From Moraxella sp035181385 (lineage in GTDB: Bacteria; Pseudomonadota; Gammaproteobacteria; Pseudomonadales; Moraxellaceae): DNA of 64,000 nt. Positions within the stretch are counted from its first letter, which is position 1. Each line of letters opens with the position of its first letter. Where the stretch lies: positions 1 to 64,000 of the forward strand of contig NZ_JAXCJK010000003.1 of NCBI RefSeq assembly GCF_035181385.1, read 5' to 3'. The notes below the pieces were generated by a model. The model had not been told where the DNA came from and did not search any database. It worked only from the letters and a program-made list of their open reading frames with translations. This document shows, piece after piece, positions 17,650 through 23,869 of this stretch. Position numbers and translations under genes: made by a program.

Positions 17650-19152
17650 CTAGGCAATACTTTTTACTTTTTTCCCTGTTATGGCACGATAGATGGGCAG
17701 AGCAACCATAAGGGCTGCTAGCACCCAAAGCGTCATAGAAATCGGGCTTTGCCATAATATGCCTATCTCTCCTTGAGAGATGGATAGGGCACGGCGTAAA
17801 TTTGATTCCATCAGTTCGCCTAAAACATAGCCTAAAATCAATGCTGATAAAGGAAAGTGTAATTTGCGTAAGAAATAGCCAAATACACCCAATCCAATCA
17901 TAAGCACTAAATCAAAGATGGTGCTGTGAATCGAATACACTCCGACAAAACTGACGGCTGCGATGGCAGGAATCAAAATATAGTTTGGAATGTCTAATAA
18001 TTTAGCAAAAAACTTCACCAAGGGAAGGTTCATTGCCAGCAAAATGATGTTGCCGATGAATAAAGAGGCGATCAATCCCCAAACAATATCGGGCTGTTCA
18101 GCAAAAAGCTGTGGGCCTGGTGTGATGTTATAAAGGGTTAATGCACCCATCATTACGGCAGTTGTTCCAGAGCCAGGCACGCCAAGTGTCAGCATGGGAA
18201 TGAATGAGCCACAAGCCGATGCGTTGTTAGCAGCTTCTGGAGCAGCGATACCACGCAAATCACCATCGCCAAATTTGCCCGTGTTGCCCGCAATTTTGCG
18301 TTCATTAGAATAAGTCATTGCACTGGCTATGGTTGCTCCTGCCCCTGGCAAAATGCCAACAACAAAACCTGTAAGACCACTTCTGATGATGGAGCCTAAG
18401 CTGAACATGAACTCTTTGACATTGACCATGCTGCGTTTGCCTTGTTCTAAGGCCTTTTGTCCAGCACTGGTGTTTTCTAGCATGATGAGTATTTCACTGA
18501 CACTAAAAAAACCAATCACAATCGTGGTAAATTGTATGCCATCTGCCAGATTGACTGAATCAAAAGTAAAGCGATAGACGCCTGTTACCGCATCAACGCC
18601 GACGGTTGCTAATGTCAAGCCAATCAAAGCAGCAATGCCTGTTTTGAGTGGAGCATCGCCCACCAAGCCACTTAAACAAGTGATGGCAAAAACCATCAAG
18701 GCAAAATATTCAGCAGGACCAAAAGAAATTGCCCAGTTTGCCAAGATGGGAGCAAATAACACCACACCAATGATGGCAAGCGTGGAGCCGATAAAAGAGC
18801 TGAGAGCTGATAACGATAAGGCAATGCCTGCTTTGCCTTGCTTGGCAAGGGGGTAGCCGTCAAGTGTGGACATGATGGCGGCGGCATCTCCTGGTACATT
18901 GATTAAGATGGCGGAGATTCTCCCGCCATATTCGCAGCCTAAATAAACCGCTGCCAGCAGTATCAACGCACTCTCAGGGGGTAGTCCTAATGCGTAGGCA
19001 ATCGGCAACAAAATCGCCACACCATTAATAGGTCCCAATCCAGGCAACATACCTACGATGGTACCAATGAATGCGCCAAATAAAGCGATGAGTAGGTTTT
19101 GAGGTGTGGTTGCAATCTCAAAGCCGTGCATTAGAAAATTGAATGTATCCAT
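17650..19152 (-). CDS. tctA: Tripartite tricarboxylate transporter, large membrane subunit TctA
   Basis: The 12-TM subunit of a TTT-family secondary transporter for citrate or other carboxylates. The family-typical IGMLPGLGPINGVAILLP near the N-terminus and a later GILPGAGATIASAMTY repeat are present. The length of 500 residues is normal. It starts 10 bases after tctB, so they are cotranscribed. The substrate cannot be inferred from sequence; TTT systems include citrate, glutarate and aromatic acid importers. Confidence 0.93.
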   Translation of the reverse strand: MDTFNFLMHGFEIATTPQNLLIALFGAFIGTIVGMLPGLGPINGVAILLPIAYALGLPPESALILLAAVYLGCEYGGRISAILINVPGDAAAIMSTLDGYPLAKQGKAGIALSLSALSSFIGSTLAIIGVVLFAPILANWAISFGPAEYFALMVFAITCLSGLVGDAPLKTGIAALIGLTLATVGVDAVTGVYRFTFDSVNLADGIQFTTIVIGFFSVSEILIMLENTSAGQKALEQGKRSMVNVKEFMFSLGSIIRSGLTGFVVGILPGAGATIASAMTYSNERKIAGNTGKFGDGDLRGIAAPEAANNASACGSFIPMLTLGVPGSGTTAVMMGALTLYNITPGPQLFAEQPDIVWGLIASLFIGNIILLAMNLPLVKFFAKLLDIPNYILIPAIAAVSFVGVYSIHSTIFDLVLMIGLGVFGYFLRKLHFPLSALILGYVLGELMESNLRRALSISQGEIGILWQSPISMTLWVLAALMVALPIYRAITGKKVKSIA

Positions 19153-19162
19153 ATTAACTCCT

Positions 19163-19615
19163 TTATCCTAATATCGGCTCAAGTATGCCTGCAGGCAAAC
19201 TGACTTCAAGTGGACCATTGAATAAAAAGTAGGTTGCAATTGCCATGATGGCTGATGCAACTAAGGCTTTTATCCAGTGGCCACCAAACAAAATACCAAC
19301 AACCCAAGCCATCAAGGTGGTTGTGATGATATAACCTAATATTTCGAATAAGGTAGCGTATAATGTTAATACAATGGTGCATAAAACCAGATTTTTGATG
19401 ATGGGTCGTGTCAGTCCTAGCCCACTTGGTTCACTCAATTTGCTTGGTTGTAATGTGATGGTGAGTGTTAAGATGATTAACAAAGCTAATAACAAGACAG
19501 GGTAAGGGCGTGGTCCAATGGGGTCATAAGCAATCGGTGCGTGATAGCCCCAAGCCATATATAAAAGCACCAATGCTACCAATGCCATCAAACCAGAAAA
19601 AATACGATTTGCCAT
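19163..19615 (-). CDS. tctB: Tripartite tricarboxylate transporter, small membrane subunit TctB
   Basis: A 150-residue hydrophobic protein with about four membrane segments, the usual size and composition of TctB. Sequence conservation in this family is low, so the call leans on position between tctC and tctA. The ribosome site AAGGAATC precedes the ATG. A terminator-like hairpin lies in the 72-base gap that separates it from tctC. Confidence 0.85.
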   Translation of the reverse strand: MANRIFSGLMALVALVLLYMAWGYHAPIAYDPIGPRPYPVLLLALLIILTLTITLQPSKLSEPSGLGLTRPIIKNLVLCTIVLTLYATLFEILGYIITTTLMAWVVGILFGGHWIKALVASAIMAIATYFLFNGPLEVSLPAGILEPILG

Positions 19616-19628
19616 AAAGATTCCTTAT

Positions 19629-19657
19629 AAAAACCAATCTGGTTAAGATTGGTTTTT
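19629..19657 (-). terminator. Intra-operon terminator-like hairpin between tctC and tctB
   Basis: AAAAACCAATC (19629-19639) and GATTGGTTTTT (19647-19657) form an 11-bp perfect stem around a 7-base loop. On the minus strand the right arm ends in TTTTTAT. It probably stops part of the transcripts after tctC, so that the binding protein is made in excess over the permease. Confidence 0.65.
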
Positions 19658-19687
19658 AGATATACTAATAATTGATCTGTTTTGGCG

Positions 19688-20710
19688 TTATTTGGCTGGT
19701 GTATCAACCAAGTGGAACTCTTTTGAAAGCTTACGGAGCTCTTCGGTGTTTTTATAGACATACTGGGTCAGTTCATCGCCAGTCATAGCAAACGGTAGCA
19801 ACTCTCTTTGTGTACGCAACTCGGCAAACTTAGGATCTTGCAACATGCTATCAAACTGAGCCTTCCACCATTGATAAGAAGAGTCAGAGGCTTCAGGTGC
19901 CATGTAGTAGCCACGAATGACAGGCCATTGAATGTCATAGCCTTGTTCTTTGGCGGTTGGAATGTCTTTTAGGCCCTCACCTTCTAGGCGGTCTGAAGCA
20001 AAGACTGCCAAGACGCGTAGCTTGCCTGCTTTAACATGAGGCATGACCTCTGCCAAGCCTGCTGATACCACCTGAATATGATTACCCAAAACAGCGGTTA
20101 CTGCTTCACCGCCACCTTCCATAGCGACATAGCCCATGTTGTTTGGATCGATTCCAGCAGATTTTGCCAACAAAGCAGTCTGCATCCAATCTTGCCCACC
20201 AACACTACCGCCTGCACCAAAGGTAACAGATTTTGGATCTTTTTTCAGTGCCTCTACCAGATCATTAAGATTTTGGTAAGGAGAATCAGCATTCACAGCA
20301 ACCATGCCATAGTCTGTGCCAACAGCTGCCAGCCATTTAACATCTTTTTCGGTGAATTGGCCAAATTTGCCTTGAGCAAGATTTAGGATAGAACCTGTGG
20401 AAAATGCCACAATGGCATCGCCATTTTTACGGTCATTGGCAACAATTTTATTATAAGCAACCGCTCCTACACCACCTGGCATATAGGTAACACGCATTGG
20501 CTTGTCAATGAGTTTTAAATCTTGCAGGCCTGATTGTGCCAGTTTACAGGTCAAATCAAAACCACCACCTGGTTTGGCAGGGGCGATACATTCTGGGCGT
20601 TTTGGTGCTTGGACCGTGTCTGTGCTTTCTGCTTTTTTGTCGCCGCCGCATGCTGCAAGTAGCGATACTGATAAGGCAATCATGCCACATTTTAATGCTG
20701 TATTATTCAT
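19688..20710 (-). CDS. tctC: TctC/Bug-family solute-binding lipoprotein
   Basis: Periplasmic carboxylate-binding component of the TTT transporter. A lipoprotein signal peptide ends in SLLAAC with the acylated Cys at residue 21, followed by GGDKKAE. The body has the Bug-family layout (KPGGGFDLTCKLAQ near the N-terminus, then GGVGAVAYNKIVA). The length is 340. It has no good ribosome site of its own: the nearest AGG is about 14 bases before the ATG. It lies 8 bases after the stop of a small leader reading frame, which suggests translational coupling. Confidence 0.92.
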   Translation of the reverse strand: MNNTALKCGMIALSVSLLAACGGDKKAESTDTVQAPKRPECIAPAKPGGGFDLTCKLAQSGLQDLKLIDKPMRVTYMPGGVGAVAYNKIVANDRKNGDAIVAFSTGSILNLAQGKFGQFTEKDVKWLAAVGTDYGMVAVNADSPYQNLNDLVEALKKDPKSVTFGAGGSVGGQDWMQTALLAKSAGIDPNNMGYVAMEGGGEAVTAVLGNHIQVVSAGLAEVMPHVKAGKLRVLAVFASDRLEGEGLKDIPTAKEQGYDIQWPVIRGYYMAPEASDSSYQWWKAQFDSMLQDPKFAELRTQRELLPFAMTGDELTQYVYKNTEELRKLSKEFHLVDTPAK

Positions 20711-20718
20711 ATTTTTGT

Positions 20719-20817
20719 CTATGACCTATTTATTTTTGCCAAGTCTTTATAAAATAAAGACGAAAAAACCCAACAAACAAAATCCATTACCTGTTTGGTT
20801 TGCTGGGCAATATCCAT
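20719..20817 (-). CDS. Putative 32-residue leader ORF upstream of tctC
   Basis: The frame reads MDIAQQTKQVMDFVCWVFSS... and stops with TAG 8 bases before the tctC ATG. GGAG lies five bases before its ATG, a better ribosome site than that of tctC. The intrinsic terminator at 20763-20807 is inside this frame, so a translating ribosome would open the hairpin. I infer either a leader peptide or a small membrane-associated protein (its middle is hydrophobic). Not a recognised family. Confidence 0.35.
   Translation of the reverse strand: MDIAQQTKQVMDFVCWVFSSLFYKDLAKINRS
20763..20807 (-). terminator. Intrinsic terminator (attenuator) in the tctC leader
   Basis: On the minus strand CCCAGCAAAC (20807-20798) pairs with GTTTGTTGGG (20778-20769), with one G-T wobble, and three further A-T pairs inside. 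TTTTTTC follows directly. It lies 53 bases upstream of the tctC ATG and about 100 nt after the predicted transcription start, so it would end most transcripts before the operon unless prevented. Confidence 0.75.
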
Positions 20818-20839
20818 ATTAGCTCCATCGTATGTACAC

Positions 20840-20860
20840 ACAAATGTTAGCTACATTTGT
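20840..20860 (-). other. Leader hairpin upstream of the attenuator
   Basis: ACAAATGT (20840-20847) and ACATTTGT (20853-20860) form a perfect 8-bp stem with a 5-base loop, near the 5' end of the predicted tctC leader RNA. Confidence 0.55.
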
Positions 20861-20884
20861 CAGATACATTTTGAAACTTTCAAT

Positions 20885-20914
20885 ATCATAACAGAAAGAA
20901 AAAAGCATTTGCAA
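20885..20914 (-). promoter_or_regulatory. Promoter of the tctC leader
   Basis: On the minus strand TTGCAA (20914-20909) and TATGAT (20890-20885) are separated by 18 bases. Start near 20878 gives about 115 nt of leader to the attenuator T-tract. Nothing else is evident in the 20711-21085 gap apart from the leader of the divergent permease gene. Confidence 0.55.
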
Positions 20915-21085
20915 TGATAAATTGCAAAATTGTTTAAAATCATTTGCTTTTTGCTTGATTTGTCATTGGGGCTAAAAAATCAAGCAAGATTAGTAGAGCT
21001 TTTGGTGTTAGAATACTTGTATTGTCAGGTCATGAACCAAGTCATGAACTGTGGTAAGTTTGTTAAGTCAAAATGGGGGTATTTT

Positions 21086-21820
21086 ATGCCAGAACACATA
21101 TTCATGATACCTATTAACTTTTTCACATCAACAATGACTGCGATTACAGGTCTTGGTGGTGGTATGATTTTGGTGGGTTTGATGCCGATGTTTTTGCCAG
21201 CAGTGGCCATCATCCCTGTGCATGGTGCAACTCAGCTTGCCAGCAATATCAGTCGTGCATGGTTTGGGCGACAATATATTGATAAAACTTATCTTAGATC
21301 CTATATCATTGGCACGATTTTGGGGGCGGTAGTTTTTGGCGTGGCGGTGTATTTTGTGCATTTGGATTTGATTCCGCTGTTCATTGGTCTTTATATATTA
21401 TTGACACAGTGGTCAAGCAAGTTCAATGAACTTTTAAAAGGTTTTGAAAATTTTTATGTGATTGGTTTTTTGCAAACGGGTATTGGATTGTTTGTTGGTG
21501 CACCTGGTCCCATGCACATGCCATTGCTCATGAAAAAGTATGGCGATAATCATGTTGTGGTGTCCACCGCTTCACTCATGGTGTCGTTTGTACATCTTAT
21601 AAAAGTCATCATGTATGTACTGATGGGATTTGTGTTTTTTGATTATTGGCAGGTGGTTTTGATGATGATTGTCAGTGCCATCATTGGTTCATGGGTGGGG
21701 ACTTGTTTGCGTCATCGTTTGCCGATGGTTTGGTTGAAAAGGGCGTTGCCTTGGATTTTGACCATCATTGCTGTCAAGATCATCATTGATAATGTGTTAA
21801 AATTGGGGTGGCTTGTTTGA
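21086..21820 (+). CDS. TSUP-family (TauE/SafE) membrane permease
   Basis: An integral membrane protein with about eight hydrophobic segments. The opening INFFTSTMTAITGLGGGMIL contains the Gly-rich motif of the sulfite exporter TauE/SafE family, and GAPGPMHMPLL is a second family-like repeat. I chose the ATG at 21086 (244 residues): TGGGGGT lies just upstream and the family pattern starts there. The frame is open further up to 20930, but those residues do not look like the family. The substrate is unknown; the family covers sulfite, sulfoacetate and related organic anions. Confidence 0.8.
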   Translation: MPEHIFMIPINFFTSTMTAITGLGGGMILVGLMPMFLPAVAIIPVHGATQLASNISRAWFGRQYIDKTYLRSYIIGTILGAVVFGVAVYFVHLDLIPLFIGLYILLTQWSSKFNELLKGFENFYVIGFLQTGIGLFVGAPGPMHMPLLMKKYGDNHVVVSTASLMVSFVHLIKVIMYVLMGFVFFDYWQVVLMMIVSAIIGSWVGTCLRHRLPMVWLKRALPWILTIIAVKIIIDNVLKLGWLV

Positions 21821-21961
21821 CCTTAATAAATGATTGCGTAAAGTTTGTAATTAAAGTTAAATTTTGTAAGAAATTTGCCATAAAACAACACTAAAAAAAT
21901 AGCGGACAATACGCCCATACTTTTAAACGCTTGTACTTTTTAAGATAAAAACTTGCCTAAT

Positions 21962-22738
21962 TTAATCTTGCCAAGACGCCAAAAATTGCTGATGGCGAAC
22001 GCTTCCATCTTCGTTGGTCAGATTTGCTACAAAATTTTTGGTGTGCTGACTGAGCATCTCAACGCTCTCAATGTCGGTTTTTCCTGTTAAAATCAGCCAC
22101 CTTAGATAAATCAGCCAAGTATTGAGCACATCGGATTCACAGTAGGTGGTCAGCCTTGTCCATTCGCCAGCTTGTACCATGGGCACGACTTGCGAACCGT
22201 CTGTATCACCCTTGCCAGCAAAACCACATAAGGCGGCAATGGTATCAAGTTTTTGCTTATTATAATTATTATGTAGTGACATTTTGTCCATCAAATCAAT
22301 GTGCATTTCGCCATAGCGATACAGATAATCAGGCTTGTAGGCAGAGTTAAAAAGAGTGGGAGCACTGATTTTATGGTGCAAAGCACGATATAATAAGACA
22401 GGAATATCAAAACCTGATCCATTCCAACTAACCAAGGTTGGTTTTTTGGCAAAAGCACGGAAAAAGGTCGTTAAAATCTGTGCTTCACTCATCTCATTAA
22501 GCGATAAGGATTTAAGAGTAAGCTGACCATGCTCAATCCACAAAAATGACAAGCAGGCAATTTTATGCAAAGGCAACTGCATGAACTCATTGCCCACCTC
22601 TGCATAACGCAAGGCCGTGAGTGCGGTCAAAGCGTCATTATCGGATAATGCCTTTAACTCTGGATACAGCCGTCTGCCTGTGGAGACATCGGCGATGGTC
22701 TCAATGTCAAAAACTAAAACAGGGTTGGTTTGGTTCAT
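21962..22738 (-). CDS. Predicted DEDD 3'-5' exonuclease related to PolB proofreading domain
   Basis: RNase H-fold exonuclease. Metal-binding motifs are visible in order: VFDIET (ExoI, D and E), VSWNGSGFDIPVL (ExoII, D) and YCESDVLNTWLIY (ExoIII, D with upstream Tyr). The 258-residue length fits the stand-alone family described as PolB-exonuclease-related. Its substrate is not known from sequence. The C-terminal tail is short and hydrophilic. It lies downstream of cysM on the same strand with an 81-base gap. Confidence 0.82.
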   Translation of the reverse strand: MNQTNPVLVFDIETIADVSTGRRLYPELKALSDNDALTALTALRYAEVGNEFMQLPLHKIACLSFLWIEHGQLTLKSLSLNEMSEAQILTTFFRAFAKKPTLVSWNGSGFDIPVLLYRALHHKISAPTLFNSAYKPDYLYRYGEMHIDLMDKMSLHNNYNKQKLDTIAALCGFAGKGDTDGSQVVPMVQAGEWTRLTTYCESDVLNTWLIYLRWLILTGKTDIESVEMLSQHTKNFVANLTNEDGSVRHQQFLASWQD

Positions 22739-22819
22739 ATTATTCCTTTTGATTTGGTCATTGGCATTAAGCTTGGTTTGGTTTTATGGGTGTATCTTAT
22801 GCTGTAAACACACCATCAA

Positions 22820-23743
22820 TCATTCATCAGCCATGCCAAACAGCCCTGTGGACAAATAGCGGTCGCCACGGTCGCAGACAATAAAGGCAATGACGGCATT
22901 TGGATTTTCTTTGGCGATTTGGTGGGCTGCCCACGCAGCACCGCCTGACGATACCCCACAAAATATCCCTTCTTCTTTGGCAAGCCTTCGCATATATGTC
23001 TCTGCATTTTTTTGGTTGATATCCATGGTTAAATCAACCAAGGACGGCTCAAAAATCCCTGGTAGATACTCAGTAGGCCACCTACGAATGCCTGGAATGC
23101 TTGAATTTTCATCAGGTTGAAGTCCAATGACTTGTATGGCAGGGTTTTTTTCTTTTAAGAATCTACCAACGCCCATGATCGTACCAGTCGTTCCCATGCT
23201 ACTGACAAAGTGTGTGATCCTACCTTGTGTTTGCTCCCAAATTTCAGGACCAGTGGTCAAATAGTGAGCCTCTTTGTTGTCATCATTATTAAACTGGTCA
23301 AGCACCACGCCCAATCCATCTGCTTGCATTTGTAGGGCTAAGTCTCGTGCCTCTTCCATGCCTTGTTCAACTTCAATTAAGGTCGCTCCATAAGCTGTCA
23401 TGGCGTCTTTACGCTCTTGGGTAGAGTTTTTTGGCATGATCAAGGTCATCTTATAGCCTTTCATGGCAGCAACCATCGCCAAAGCAATGCCCGTATTGCC
23501 AGAAGTTGCCTCAATCAGTGTGTCGCCTGCTTTAATTTGTCCTCGTTGTTCAGCCTTGTCAATCATATTAAAGGCGGGGCGGTCCTTGACAGAGCCTGCT
23601 GGGTTATTGCCTTCTAGTTTGGCAAGTAAAGTTGCGTTTGTGTCATTAGCTAATCGTGAGAGCTTGACAAGTGGTGTTTTGCCAACACAATCAGCAAGGG
23701 TTGTGGTAGTAAGGGTTGTGGTGTGGGTAATCGGATTTGTCAT
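22820..23743 (-). CDS. cysM: Cysteine synthase B (O-acetylserine sulfhydrylase CysM)
   Basis: PLP-dependent enzyme that makes cysteine from O-acetylserine and sulfide or thiosulfate. The PLP lysine is K53 in NPAGSVKDRPA, and TSGNTGIALA is the substrate loop. The wording NPAGSVKDRPA and PGIRRWP is CysM-like rather than CysK-like. The length is 307. The N-terminus has an unusual Thr-rich stretch (ITHTTTLTTTTLA) that looks like an extension of about 12 residues. Confidence 0.93.
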   Translation of the reverse strand: MTNPITHTTTLTTTTLADCVGKTPLVKLSRLANDTNATLLAKLEGNNPAGSVKDRPAFNMIDKAEQRGQIKAGDTLIEATSGNTGIALAMVAAMKGYKMTLIMPKNSTQERKDAMTAYGATLIEVEQGMEEARDLALQMQADGLGVVLDQFNNDDNKEAHYLTTGPEIWEQTQGRITHFVSSMGTTGTIMGVGRFLKEKNPAIQVIGLQPDENSSIPGIRRWPTEYLPGIFEPSLVDLTMDINQKNAETYMRRLAKEEGIFCGVSSGGAAWAAHQIAKENPNAVIAFIVCDRGDRYLSTGLFGMADE

Positions 23744-23769
23744 AGAATTTTTTCGTATCTTAACAAGAA

Positions 23770-23778
23770 ATTATACCA
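23770..23778 (-). promoter_or_regulatory. Extended -10 promoter of cysM
   Basis: TGGTATAAT on the minus strand, 27 bases before the ATG. A second TATAAT lies nine bases further upstream (23784-23779). -35 elements are weak. Confidence 0.5.
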
Positions 23779-23869
23779 ATTATAACACACTCTTTTTTTA
23801 AAAATCGCTCAAAAACCACCCAGAAATTGTGCTAAACTAAATTGGGCATTTTAAGCGTGATGATTTTTA

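Noticed and set aside
20502..20822. 106-codon plus-strand frame antisense to tctC start and leader
   Set aside because: Shadow of tctC coding and its leader; no ribosome site.
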